Positions 1-12,050 are shown, counted from the stretch's first letter. The stretch: DNA of 64,000 bases from Chiua virens (GCA_019787685.1 JAHNUO010000045.1:62001-126000), one strand, 5' to 3'. Notes: generated by a model not told the origin, from the sequence alone. Translations and numbers: made by a program.

Positions 1-2569
1 GTCACTCTTGGGTGTCCGATTGAATCCCTCTTCAGTTTGCTCTGGTGCAATCCAGCGCAAGGCTCCAGGCCGGGCGGTAGACATTTGGAGATAAGCCAAT
101 GCTTCTGGGATATTCCCCGCCAAGGAGGTGAACCCGAAATCGGCTAAGCGTGGTGTGTAATCCGCATCGAGAAGGACATTATTCTGTCTGGTGATCAGAC
201 CAGAAAAAATAGAGTATTTAACCCCTAACTGGCACGTACACAGCTCAGGTCACCATGGACAAACGGAAAGGAATGCACTGTAAGACATTATTGCTTCGAA
301 ACGCAAAGGAGAGTGAGAAACACCCACGGTAATCCAATCCACTTGCAATGTCTGGGAGCTACGACAAGCGATTAGGCAATGTGACACAGGTAGACATTCA
401 GGGCACGGGACTCACAAGTTGGAGTCGGTGACCTAAACCCAGGGTATCGTCATACTTTGCTAAGAATTGGTGGAGAGAACCATTAGGCATCCACAATGAC
501 ACCAACGACATTGCACCATGCATTCCGAACCCATGTGCGATACCTAGAAACGGGACAATATTGACATGGTTCAGTCTCTTCCAAATTCCGAGTTCTCGCT
601 TCAACATCTACAGCAAGGTTTGATTCATGCTTGTTTGACTGAAGAAAAGAATACCTTGAGATGTTTATCATCTGTCTCCTCTCCGGTGGTAAATTTAAAG
701 CGGAGGGCCTTCACAGCAACCTACAGGAAAAGTCTGTATAAGTTCAACACTATGCCATAGCACACACTCGAACCTCTGATGGTGACGGGCTGCTAACATA
801 GCACCTATAGACATCACCAAACCCGCCTACAGCTGAGTACCGCTCCTCACGTTTAACGATGAAGGGGGTGAGATCAAGTGGATGCGGAAAATTAGGTCTG
901 ACAAAGTTGTACAAGGAATGTCATGAAGGAACCACACTGCACAGAAAACGAAATGACATACTCAAGCCAGAACTGTTGGTGCTTTCTGTCCACTTTCGAA
1001 GAAGTCTCCAGGGCTAAGCATGAACTAGACAGCGTGACAGGGTTAATGGGTCTAGAGAGCTATGGAGTACGCGTCAGCGATCAAACAGAGAAGTGCTAGC
1101 GGGATGCACTTACGAAGGAGTTGAATGGCCTAGTCTCCTCGCTAAATGTTGTGGGATTATCAATGTAATTTAGAGTACTCTCGGGCTGGGAGATGTAGTT
1201 CTGGTTCACCGTGAAGGTGTGATTTTGCATGAGGAAGGAATCCGGTGATGAGTAATTCGACGACGATGAGTGATCTAGTTGAGGGTATGCAAAGTGGCCA
1301 GGTAAAGAACCGTTCATGACCTATGCAAGCATTAACACATAAGCAAGCTGTGCAAGTCACGCGACGAGTGTAGTGAGATTTACTGACACTAGGAGGGAGT
1401 TCTTGCAGACGGCCGTTCCTGAGCGAATGACCATCGGCAACGAATGTTGATTCCTGGTTGGCTAGGATTGCAGATAGCGCGACTTGCGAGAATGAGGAAT
1501 GAGTATTTGGCTCTTCTGCAAAGTCGGACCGTATGCGTATGGAGGGTGGAAGTGGCGGGACGAGAGGTGCCTGTGCATGCTTAGCATGAGCTTGAAGCAC
1601 GGTCGACGAGCGTACCTGCCACACATATATCTTTCCATTCCGTGTTGCCGATACTACGGATTCACCGAAGGGAGAGAAGGAAACCGCGCTTACGAAGTCA
1701 GGATGTTGTAAACATCCGATGGGAGAACCAGTAGTTGTGTCCCAAAGGCGGACAGTTTGATCCTTGGACGCACTCGCGAGTGTGGATCCGTCTGGGGAAA
1801 GGGAAAGGGAGTATATCGAGTCGGTGTGACCTTCCCAGTCTTGACCGATCTGTTCACCTGTGGTTGAATCCCAGCAACGAATCGTCTTGTCATCAGAGCC
1901 AGAGAAAATCCTGGCGCCATCGTGTGACCACAAAAGATTCCAGACTAGAGTTTGATGGCCATTCAGTGGACCGAGGATGAGTTTGCCTGTCGTCACGTCA
2001 TACACGGAGATCTCTCGCCGTCTGCCACAGGCCAGTTTGCTGCCGTCGGGAGAGAAGCAGACCGAGTTGGCGACGATGTCGATGGTGTTTACCCGTGTTC
2101 CCTGCAGAGTGTAAATTCTCACGGGATTCCCAGTAACTGCCACGAGTCGATCGTCAGGAGAGAGTGCAAGTTTGCCGAAGCACCCTGGATGAGTCCATTG
2201 ATTGACCAGCTTGTGTGACTGCGCGTCCCACACTTTGGTGTCACTCCAGCTAGTGGTGATGATCTTCATGTCGTCCTTCGTCACTGCAACTCCCAAAACT
2301 GCTACGTTGTGCACGATCGAAGTCCCTTCTTGCTCTCCATTTCCTACATCCCATACCTTCGTAGTATCACGAGAGCCGGTGACAACACGTCTTCCATCAC
2401 CAAAACACGCGAACACCTCGATACCCGTATGTGTCGAGATTACTCGATTCGGCGACAAACCGTGGTCGTCGCAGTGTTGAGGGGCATTATTCGACGTGAG
2501 GATGTTCTGGGGGATGGTCGAGCGATTCATCCGAGGTGTGTGCTGAAAAGACTGGTGGAGGGAATGCAT
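1..2569 (-). CDS. Module A: WD40-linker-kinase fusion, zinc fingers lost (3' end outside window)
   Basis: Seven WD40 blades are read from the minus strand (exon 2569..1616); typical blade ends are KVWD, RIYTL, SVYD, RCWD, RLWD and YVWQ. Next come a Pro/Ser linker (1570..1388) and a short exon (1320..1114) starting MNGSLPGHF and ending NSF. All three exons are multiples of three and join in phase 0. A kinase follows from about 1013: glycine loop GGFGDVYR, VAVK lysine, RELGIWKRL helix, HGDL catalytic loop near 255, then the exon with NNVLLDADYT. The C-lobe continues past base 1. Compared with modules B and C, about 440 bp encoding two C2H2 fingers is missing, yet the frame and a GTAAGT donor remain. 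The first Met at 2569 is conserved in B and C. That WD40 and kinase form one protein is inferred from phase and from copy C; two separate genes remain possible. Confidence 0.68.
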
Positions 2570-3755
2570 GAATACTCCATATACAGCTTATAAGCTATGG
2601 TCAACGAGGTCAACACGCGCGGTACGGCCTCGTGGCGATACAGCGGCTCTCCCAAGCGCCCATCCTGTTATCCAGGCATACGTCCTACAATGGGATCTCT
2701 CTCCAAAGATTGACTTCTACCCAATAATCCTACTTCCATTTTTCCTTCTTCGACATGTGCCATACATGGCCATACGAACAAAATATCTTAGCTCGATTAT
2801 CGGTACAGGTATGGCGGCATATACGGCTGCGACGTGTTATCTTGTATTCCTTACTTGTTCAAAGCGACAGCATGCTCTATCGTCCGATTTGGAGGTCATC
2901 AGACGCCGACTGTGTCGTTCTTGTGCGTTTGGAACCGAGTGGACAGAGTGTTAACGATAATGACGAAAACATTATTTAGGTCCGAGCAATCTATGGACAG
3001 CTCACATCGTCCCATGCCCTCTATGTCATTGACCAATCCCCCATGCTTGTATCACAAGACCCCGACTAGCGTCAGCAAAAAGCTTGCTTGGAATATGTTG
3101 TCATTGCATCAGATACCATCGAATTAAAATATCTTCAAGTTCAATGAATGCGAGAGTTCGATGCCGACACTCGACTGCCAGCCAGATGAACCCTCCAGCG
3201 CCCTCCGCAGCAGACTCGGAGAACACCAGACAAGTCTTGGCATGAAAGGAATGCGCAGTACGTGCGTAATCAAAACACTGACGCTGCAAATCATGGCCAT
3301 TAGATGGGTGAAAACTGACCGGGACTGACAGCGGTGTCGTTCACACACCCCAATATTATATCCAGGGAGTCCACGCTCAGAGTCTGTCTGCATTCTCTGC
3401 CAGTGCAGCTTTCGGAGGAAGAACGTCATACCTTGGCGACGAGGTATATTCTCGCAGGCCTAGTTGAGGTCAATTGCGAATACTAGTCGGTTAATCAAAA
3501 ATACGGTTGTCCTGCTTTCCATACAATGGTTAGACATGAAATTTTTGTCGTTTTTCCTTGCCTCTCATCGCAGACTTCGACGATTAAAATTACCAATGCA
3601 ACCTTTTCCCCAAGGGACGTCCATGTGTAGCATCTTCCGTATGTCGTTTCCCTGCTGCTTTGGACAATGTATACTCATGAGAAACGTTTTCACTTTAGAC
3701 GAGGACAGGAAGCAGACTGTTCGTGGTGTGCAGTACCAACAAAACAGTATGCTGC
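2570..3755. other. Non-coding duplicated flank upstream of module A
   Basis: No gene recognised. Short open frames (2568-2954, 3464-3750) have diverged counterparts at 23509-23862 and 24396-24620 but resemble no family I know. Probably the promoter region and older upstream sequence of the module, copied with it. Confidence 0.5.
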
Positions 3756-3769
3756 CCTTACTAGGTTTG

Positions 3770-5650
3770 CCGTATCTGTCCAGTTTACTTCCGATGGTGC
3801 ACGTCATGCTGGTTGACCCTATTCCCGAGGCGCGTGCGACGGCCGCCAAGACGCTCGGGACGCTCATCGAGCGGCTCGGGGAGGTGCATTTCCCGGGTTT
3901 GGTCCCTGGCCTGTTGAGGACGCTCAAGACGAAGACATCGGGCTGCAACGTTTGGGAACCGATTTCAAGCGCATGCCCAAGATCATTACCCCGATTTTGA
4001 GTGGGCTGGCGGGTGCGGAGGAGTTTGTGAGGGAGGCGGCGATGCGTGCGGGACGGATGATCGTGACGAATTATGCGAGTCATGCGATCGACTTGTTGTT
4101 GCCCGAGTTGAAGGAGGGGATGTTTGATGCTGGGTGGCGGATCAGGGTGCGTGCTGTTGGGTGTTGGCTCATCGTTTACTGACGCGTCGGTAGTAATCCT
4201 CGATCACGTTGGTGCCAGTGGGCGAGTTGTTGTTCAAGGTATCTGGGATTACGAGCAAGCCTGAGATGGGAGACGAGGAGGAGATGGCCGAAGCGGCTGT
4301 GGCGGAGTCGTCCCGACGGGCGTTGACGAAGGTGTTGGGTTCGGAGCGACGGGATCAGATTTTGTCGGCGTTGTACCTGGCGAAACAAGATGTCGTCAAT
4401 GTCGTTTGACAGTCGTCGATTCATATTTGGAAGGCGCTCGTGCACAATACGCCGAGAACGGGTGCGTATGCGTATCGAGAGAGGATCAGTTTCTGATGCT
4501 GCTCTAGTGCGCGAGATTTTACCCGAGTTGGTCCATCAGCTCGTCAAGTTGTGTTCGAGCGACGAGTTTGAGCAACAAGAGGTGCGTGCTGTTTACGCGG
4601 GTATCGTGTCCTGATGTAGACGGCCACACGGACGACCACGGAGCTGTGCCGCAAGTTTGGTGAAAAAATTCTGGGCGAGATCATTCCGATTTTGCAGCAT
4701 AGGGTTACGTCGCCTGATGCGCGTACCCGTCAAGGCGTGTGCATCATGTTGTCAGACATCATGTCGGTGTCTTGTCTGTTTCTTGATGCTGTCTGACGAT
4801 GTTTTCAGGGAAAGCACGACGGATACGCAGCGCGAGGGCCACGAAAGCGAGATTGTGAACATGGTTCGGACCTCGCTCGTGGACGACAATGCCATTGTCA
4901 GGACGGCAGCCGCCAAAGCGTTTGATACCCTCCAGGAGCATATCAGGGCCAAAGCGATCGATCAGACGATACCGACACTCTTGGAAGCGCTGTGTCAGTC
5001 TGGCGAGCGTTCTGGAACGGCGCTCCAAGCCTTGCGTGAAGTCATGTCGGTGAGCCGTGGTTCGTGAAGCCGAGGCGTCGCGGGCTGATGTGTGCTTACT
5101 GCTCTAGGTTCGTGCGGCGACGGTGTTCCCAGTGCTGATTCCAACGTTGATTGTGACGCCCATGACGGTGTTCAATGTGCGAGCACTTGCGTCTCTCGTT
5201 ACTGTGGCTGGCAACGCGCTCAGCAAGCGGTTGACGGTCATCTTGAACGCGTTGGTCAACGTGATGGAAGAGGACAAGGACGAGGAGTTGGCGGATGCTT
5301 TGGACGAGACCTTGCGCGCGTTGCTTGGGTCGATCGAGGATCCAGAAGGCTTGAACACATTGATGCTCTTATTGCTTGGATGGTACGCACATGGAGTTCT
5401 CTTGCGTCGGACTTTTGTCTGACTTGGATGCGCAGGACCAAGGACGCCGCACCGACACGTCGTGCCAGTGCGTGCGATTTGTTTGCCGTCTTTTGTGAGG
5501 TATCCGAGCTTGATTCCGCTCTGTACCGGGTGGACTGGGTTCGACAACTCATCTCGTTGTTTGATGATCCCGAAGTCAACGTTCACACTGCGGCGTGGAA
5601 GGCGTTTGATACGTTTATCAAGTCTATACCCAGGAAGAGCGTGGCGAACG
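3770..5650 (+). pseudogene. GCN1: GCN1 (translational activator) C-terminal fragment, pseudogene
   Basis: HEAT-repeat sequence matching Gcn1, the ribosome-associated activator of the eIF2-alpha kinase Gcn2. Recognisable blocks in order: EARATAAKTLGTLIERLGEV, REAAMRAGRMIVTNY, PELKEGMFDAGWRIR, VGELLFKVSGI, SSIHIWKALVHNTPRT, REILPELVHQLVKL, ELCRKFGEKILGEIIPILQ, then a long C-terminal stretch to DTFIKSIPRK. Short introns remain (for example after GWRIR and NTPRT). Broken in several ways: the N-terminal bulk of the roughly 2600-residue protein is absent, a segment is missing near 3945-3955 with frame loss, an in-frame TAA (where Gln is expected) opens the exon at 4194, and TGA replaces an Arg codon near 4408. 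The 3' end stops inside the HEAT region. The rest of the frame is well kept, so the insertion is fairly recent or was copied from a live gene elsewhere. Confidence 0.85.
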
Positions 5651-5734
5651 AGCGTCCTGCGATTTCACGTCCGGCGTGCGACTACGAAGATAATTAAATT
5701 CACAAGGCTCAGTGGCGCCTAGACCTCATCTGCT

Positions 5735-6460
5735 GTGAAGATGAACTTCTACATCCGAGTCTATGAAAAGGCTGATGTGACGAAACCGCGAAATGTGTAG
5801 TATTGGATGATGGTCTAATGTTGGGGGATTTCAGAGCAAAGGTTTCAAGAAAGACCAGACATTTTTAATGGAAGTTCGAACTTGCCTAGGTTCATCTATC
5901 CGTACCGTCACGCGTGAAACATCAACTTGTGTGTATTCCAAGTGTTAAGGGAACTGGGAACGAAAATCTTTCTGGGTGAGCGACACGGAGGCCAGTGGGG
6001 ATAATTGTGGATGCAAGCGTAAGTTCAGATCTGAATATTGAATATTGAATCCCTAAGACAAGAGGGATGCCGGCACAACAGCATTGGTGTCGCACGAGCT
6101 GACAGAGACAAAAGACTCTTGATTGAACCTTGATGGCGACGAAATCATGAACCGAGGACACGTTTTCCAGTGTTGAGATCATAAACGGAGATGTCCTTGA
6201 AGCCACACGCGATTTTTCTGTTGTCGGGATAGAAACAGAGCGAACGTCACTTGCCAGTGATCCGCCAAAGTGTAAATTCCCAATTCTTCTGCCAACCCCC
6301 ACGAATCGATCATCTGGAGAGATCGCAAGTGTGCTGTCGTACCTGGATGAATCTTGGGCTGAAGGTAAAACCAACTCGTGTATGGATCATATTGCCTCAT
6401 GCGAGTCTATGGGCGTCGACGGGTCTCGTGGGGTCTGAATTCCGTGGTATTCGTTCTCCG
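5735..6460 (-). pseudogene. WD40-kinase module relic 1
   Basis: On the minus strand a degenerate stretch keeps WD40-module signatures: LAISPDDRFVGVG near 6310-6340, GIYTLA near 6270, and a blade reading CFYPDNRKIACGF then ISVYDLNTGKRVLG near 6150-6240, followed by a stop. These match blades 3-4 of modules A-C (LALSPDDRLVAVTG, IYTLQG, SVYDVTTGKLILG). Frames shift several times. Bases 5738-5770 resemble the 3' flank of modules B and C (7108-7145, 19980-20015), so the remnant may be a whole module collapsed to about 0.7 kb. Confidence 0.65.
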
Positions 6461-7209
6461 TAGACATCTGCTGGTTACGGTTCATGTGGTCGTCTCAACA
6501 TGTTCTATTGCGTGTGCTCAATTGCTAGCACCTATCTCGTCCCTGGCACCCCTCCGTAGGTGTTATTCTCTCGTGCGATCCTCGTGGTACGCAGACCCGA
6601 GGACACTGATGAAGGCATCCAGCCCGATGAAACGCTGTTCGCCAACCTAGTCCCGTCATTGTGTACCATGGCTCTCAAGGTTGAGGAGAGCATGGTGAGC
6701 GAGTGACCTGCGATGTCGCATCTGGTGCGCGATCCACGGGAGGTCACCAAAGAGATGTCGGTGGACGATGAGGAAAGTCTGATAGCCGTGTCTGCCGTTG
6801 AACGATGGTCGTCTGTAAGAGCCCGATGGGCATGCTACCGTCCCAGGTGGATTTGCAGCTCGGATCACAAGGCTCGTGCTATGGTCAAAGACAGTATGAA
6901 TATTTCGACGAGTGTGTTCTGCTCAGCAGAATTGTCAGTCAGAACTAATTGAGCGTTCAAGATAACAGAAAACATTTTTGCTTGAACGCACTGTTAGTCG
7001 GCATGTGCGCAAATGCGAAGATGCTGCACGATAAATAACTTGTATTGAGGTGATCGTGTAATTAAACAAACAGATGAAGAGTAAAATCGTACGCTAAAAC
7101 AATCGTTTGTAAAAATGAAGTTCCGCATCCAAGTCTATGGGGACCGCTCTCGAAGGTCTCAAGATTCTGAGTTCCATAGCCTCCTTCCTTTATTCGTAAC
7201 AACTCGAGA
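6461..7209. other. Gap downstream of module B
   Basis: No gene recognised. From about 6823 onward the sequence matches 19698-20100 downstream of module C, so it is the duplicated 3' flank. The part before 6823 shows nothing I can name. Confidence 0.5.
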
Positions 7210-10200
7210 CTATTTGTTGTCTGTGATTATTTGGTGGCCAGCCTCGTCGTCGAGCTCCATAGTCGACGATGATCTCAGCAAGTCGCGGAGAGGTATGAAT
7301 GGTGGACAATCGCTGCAGAACGATTGGACCTTGGAGATGATCGCCTCTGCAGTGGGCCGCTGCTCCATCGGAGACCAACAAAGTTGGATCAAGTCCCAGT
7401 GCGACTCCTCGATCGGTCGAGAAACGGGCCTGCCTGGATTCTGGCCCCTTGCTAAGCGGAGCACGATGGCCATGTCTTCGCGGATTTCTGACCATGGTTG
7501 TTTTCCAGATAACACCTACGTGAAGCTCAGCATGGACTGGCCTGGCGCTTTCATTTGCAGCTTTAAACGTACCTGAAGAGCGATGCAACCAAAGGAATAA
7601 ATGTCACTCTTGGGTGTCCGATTGAATCCCTCATCCAGTTCGATTTGCTCTGGTGCAATCCAGCGTAAGGCTCCAGGCCGGGCGGTAGACCTTTGGAGAT
7701 AAGCCAATCCTGCTGGAATATTCCCCGTCAAGGAGGTGAATCCGAAATCGGCTAGGCATGCTGTGTAATCCGCATCGAAAAGCACATTATTCTGTCTGGT
7801 AGTCAGACCAAAAGAATAGAGTATTTCACCCCTCACTGGCACGTACACAGGTCAGGTCACCATGGACAAACGGAAAGGAATGCACTGTAACACATTAATT
7901 ATTGCTTCGAAACGCAAAGCAGAGTGAGAAACACCCACAGTAATCCAATCCATTTGCAATTTCCAGGAGCTGTGACAAACGATTAGGAAACGTGACACAG
8001 GTAGACATTCAGGGCGCGGGACTCACAAGTTGGAGTCGGTGACCTAAACCCAGGGTGTCGTCATACTTTGCTAAGAATTGGTGGAGGGAACCATTGGGCA
8101 TCCACAATGACACCAACGACATTGCACCATGCATTCCGAACCCATGTGCGATACCTAGAAACGGGACAATATTGACATGGTTTAGTCTCTTCCAAATTCC
8201 GAGCTCTCGATTCAGCATCTACAGCAAGGTTTGATTCATGCTTAGTATTTGACCGAAGAAAAAAAAATACTTTGACATGTTTATCATCTGTCTCCTCTCC
8301 AGTGGTAACTTTAAAGCGGAGGGCCTTCACAGCAACCTACAGGGAAAGTCTGTATAAGTTTCATGCTGTGCCATAGCGCACACTCGAGCCTCTGATGGTG
8401 ACGGGGTGCTAACATAGCGGCACCTATAGACGTCACCAAAACCGCCTACGGCTGAGTACCGCTCATCATATTTAATGATGAAGGGCGTGAGATCAGGTGG
8501 ATGCGGAAAATTAGGTCTGACAAAGCTGTACAAGGAATGCCATGAAGGAATTGCACTGCACAGAAAACGAAATGACACACTCAAGCCTGAACTGTTGGTG
8601 CTTTCTGTCCACTTTCGAAGAAGTCTCCAAGGCTGAGGATGAACTAGACAGCGTGACAGGCTTAATGGGTATGGAGCGCTATGGAGTATGCGTCAGCGAT
8701 CAAACAGAGAAGTGCTAGCAGGATGCACTCACTTTAAGACGCATATGCATCACTCGCACATGTTTCAACATATGTTCGCGGTTCATCTTAGTTTGATCTT
8801 TCAATCGACATCCTGTCCACCTGCAGGACACACGATGGTGTGCTCGCGATTTGATCACGCCGTGGATAGTGAGATGGTATGACAAACTTGCGGTAGTAAT
8901 TGGTTGCGCACACATAGTCCCATCGTCATTTATCCATCCACAAGTGTGTAGGGCAAAGTCATTTGCAAGTGAAGGTGACCGAGTCAAACGGCGCAGAACA
9001 CTTTTCACAGGGAAGCTCGACTGAGGATTTTGACTTGGACGAGTCAATGAGAAGGTACGAGGGTCAATAGAGCCAAGTGTCGAGCTTTCTGTGATAGACG
9101 AAACTGTCTGTGCCATACCGGAAAGGGGGGTCTGAACTTCCTGACAGGATATACCCACGAAGGAGTTGGATGGCCTAGTCTCATCGCTAAACGTTGTGGG
9201 ATTATTAATGTAATTTAGAGCACTCTCGGGCTGGGAGATGTAGTTCTGGTTCGCCATGAAGGTGTGATTTTGCATGAGGAAGGTATCCGGTGATGAGTAA
9301 TTCGACGACGATGAGTGATCTAGTTGAGGGTATGCGAAGTGGCCAGGTAAAGAACCGTTCATGACCTATGCAACCATTAACACATAAGCAAGCCACGCGA
9401 CAAGTGCAGTGAGATTTACTGACACTAGGAGGGAGTTGTTGGAGACGGCCGTTCCTGGAATGACCATCGGCGACGAATGTTAATTCCTGATAGTTGGCCA
9501 GGATTGCAGATAGTAGTGCGACTTGCGAGAATGAGGAATTGGTATTTGGCTCTTCTTCAAATTCAGACCGTATGCGTATGCAGGGTGGAAGTGGCGGGAC
9601 GAGAGGTGCCTGTGCATGCTTAGCATGAGTTTGAAGCACGCTTGAGAAGCATACCTGCCACACATATATCTTTCCATTCTGTGTTGCCGATACCACGGAT
9701 TCACCGAAGGGAGAGAAGGAAACCACCTTCACGATATCAGGATGTTGTAGACATTCGATGGGAGAACCAGTAGTTGTGTCCCAAAACCGGTGTGGATCCG
9801 TCTGGGGAACGGGAAAGGGAGCATATCAAGTCGGTGTGACCTGCCCATTCTTGACCGATCTGTTCGCCTGTGGTTGAATCCCAACAACGAATCGTCTTGT
9901 CATAAGAACCAGAGAAAATCCTGGCGCCATCGTGTGACCACAAAAGACTCCGGATTAGAGTTCGATGGCCATTCAATGGACCAAGGATGAGTTTTCCTGT
10001 CGTCACGTCATACACGGAGACCTCTCGCCATCTGCCACAAGCAAGTTTGCTGCCGTCGGGAGAGAAGCTGACCGAGTTGGCGAAGACGTCGATGGTGTTT
10101 ACCTGTCTCCCCTGTAGAGTGTAAATTCACACGGTTCTCCCAGTAACTGCCACGAGTCGATCGTCAGGAGAGAGAGCAAGTCTGCCGGGGCACCCTGGAT

Positions 10201-10578
10201 GAGTCCATTGATTGACCAGTATGTGTGATTGCGCGTCCCACACTTTGATGTCACTCCAGCCAGTGGTGATAATCTTCATGTCGTCCTTCGTCACTACAAC
10301 TCCCAAAACTGTTGTGCCGTGCACCATCGAAGTCCCTTCTTGTTCTCATTTCCCACATCCCATACCTCCGTAGTGTTATGAGAGCCGGTGACAACACGTC
10401 TTCCATCGCCAAAATACCCGAACACCTGGATACCCGTATGTGCCGAGATTACTCGATTGGGCGACAGACCGTGGTCGTCACAGTGGTGAGGGGCATTATT
10501 CAACATGAGGATGTTCTGGGGGATGGTCGAGCGGTTCATCCGAGGTGCGTGCTGAAAAGACTGCTGGAGGGAATGCAC
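7210..10578 (-). pseudogene. Module B: broken WD40 half, intact C2H2 and kinase half
   Basis: The WD40 half (9363..10578) is broken: a 1-base loss near 10345, a frame change near 10130 and an approximately 30 bp deletion near 9790 within blade 6. The zinc-finger exon (about 9365..8733) is open and carries C-x9-C-x12-H-x3-H and C-x4-C...H-x4-H, ending LK before a GTGAGT donor. The kinase half (8632..7210) is also open: GGFGDVYR, VAVK, RELGIWKRL, HGDL followed by Thr-Cys, NNVLFDADYT, ADFGF, WIAPEQ, SDIYSFG and a C-lobe ending DDEAGHQIITDNK. As a full fusion this copy is a pseudogene; the zinc-finger and kinase part could still be expressed from an internal start. Compared with copy C the kinase is 15 residues longer at its C-terminus. 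Confidence 0.65.
8733..9362 (-). other. Module B double C2H2 zinc-finger exon
   Basis: The exon begins MNGSLPGHFAYPQLDH and runs through a Ser/Thr-rich linker. Two zinc fingers follow: CGWINDDGTMC with HLTIHG, then CRWTGCRLKD with HVRVMH. It ends LK before GTGAGT. The same exon in copy C has the same cysteines and histidines; in copy A the fingers are deleted. Confidence 0.7.
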
Positions 10579-10639
10579 GGATTCTCCATATACAGCCTAT
10601 AAGCTATGGTCAACGCACGGCATAGCCTCATATCAGGAA

Positions 10640-12050
10640 TTCTTCCTCCCGACCTCTCCCGATTGGAATCCCCATTCCAAATCCCTCCATATTTTGATCG
10701 TTCCTTCATGACGTAGTACAAGTTCACTCAATTCTCATTGGTCCCGGCAATATGTTGGCTGGAGTATATAAAGTCAGAGATCGATTGGGTCTCCTATCAA
10801 CAGATGACGTATGTAGCTACAGTCGGCATCAGGCCGAGTGAGGCTTGCCATTATTTGGCCTAATCAAAGGCCTTCAAGTCCAACATACTTGAATCCCCTC
10901 TCTCCGAAATTCCGCGCTGTCCGTACGAATCAGTGTCGACCACGACGTCCGGACCTCTGATGCACCACCAGACGTCGCTCCCGCCTTCCGACTGGCCAAT
11001 TCACAGTTTACATTCGACGCTCATTATCGCGAGTGGCACCTTGACTTCATACCAAACCACGATCTCGCCGGACACCTTCCCGTTCCCTACTCCGCTCAAT
11101 CAACGCCTCGTTACACACGCTCACGCTCTTCTCCCTCCCCTCCGCCATGCGTTTATCTCCCACCTCCCACCTTCTCGAGGTATCAGAAAAATCGCTCGCC
11201 GCCAAGTCTGACACATTCGATGGGACGAAGGACAAATTCGTTCAGTGGTGGCGTACCGTCGAACTATACCTCGCCGGCTTTGACAGCGAACCCTCGGATC
11301 GCCAGAAAATCCTGATCGTCCTCTCTTACATGAAGGGCAATAATGCTGCAGTACGTTTTGTAGACCTATTCGTCGCTCAGCGCTCAACGTTTACCACTTT
11401 CGATCAATTTGCAGAAAAATTATTCGAACTATTTCGCCCAGCTGCAGCGCATCGCGGAAGACAAGCTGCGAAATCTGCGACGAGGCAAGGAACCAAGGAC
11501 TTCATAGTCCGCGTCAAACAGCTCGTCATCGAGGCCGAGATGGACCTCAAAACGCACGGCCACCGCGAGCTGGCGCGCACAACGATACAGTCGAGTACAT
11601 CGAACGTTCCCACCCTAGGCTACTCAAATCACGGAACACGACCTTTGAGGAATGGGAAGCCGCCCTCATCGACGCTGAACAAGTCCTTTGCGAAATTGAC
11701 GATCGAAAGCGGAACAGTGAACGCCGATCTACATATATTCCAAGGGGGCTTTCCAGGTCGACCACCATGATGAACCCGATGAACCCGACCCGAGTGGATC
11801 GACTAACCAGGGTTTGGTAATGGACATGGACACCGCGCGCGCTGAAGGAAAGTGTGCGAAGTGTGGCAAAGATTGGCTGTGCAAGGACCATGCCCGCCCA
11901 CGCCGCCGATTGGACCATAGTCTAGACTCTTCAAGGACAAGATACTTGGCGCTGCCATTAGCAGCAACTTCGTCGCTAGAGACCCGCAGACGGACGAAGT
12001 GATGTTGATCGCAGATGGCCATTATCGAACTGAACGTTAGAACTTGTGGG
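10640..12050 (+). mobile_element. Ty3/gypsy-type retrotransposon fragment (LTR-like 5' end and decayed gag)
   Basis: A promoter-like region with a TATATAAA box at 10765-10772 is followed by a coding stretch from 11147 with the typical gag pattern (FDGTKDKFVQWWRTVELYL, then FDQFAEKLFELF and RVKQLVIEAEM). The frame then shifts twice: near 11580 into a reading that contains FEEWEAALIDAEQ, and again near 11810 into one with a CAKCGKDWLC zinc-knuckle-like motif. The end, around 11935-12035, carries LFKDKILGAAISSNFV before sequence similarity fades. No protease, reverse transcriptase or integrase and no 3' LTR were seen. It abuts the truncated end of segment B. Confidence 0.7.
10765..10772 (+). promoter_or_regulatory. 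TATA box of the LTR-like region
   Basis: TATATAAA lies about 380 bp upstream of the gag start and would fit a retrotransposon LTR promoter. Assignment rests on position only. Confidence 0.4.

Larger units (their letters stand above)
1..3755. repeat. Segmental duplicate A
   Basis: This segment holds module A and its upstream flank. It is a near copy of about 19.7-24.61 kb (segment C) in the same orientation; the flank 2590-3755 matches 23507-24610 with small indels. Similarity stops at about 3755, where GCN1-derived sequence begins; in copy C it stops after GCAGTATGCTGCC near 24610. Confidence 0.75.
6823..10640. repeat. Segmental duplicate B
   Basis: Direct copy of segments A and C: 3' flank, kinase, zinc-finger exon, WD40 exon and a short upstream flank in the same order and orientation. 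Similarity to A and C ends near 10640, where LTR-like sequence takes over, so the upstream flank present in A and C is missing here. Confidence 0.75.

Noticed and set aside
5104..5586. 160-codon minus-strand frame
   Set aside because: Antisense to the GCN1 HEAT-repeat exon; no independent similarity.
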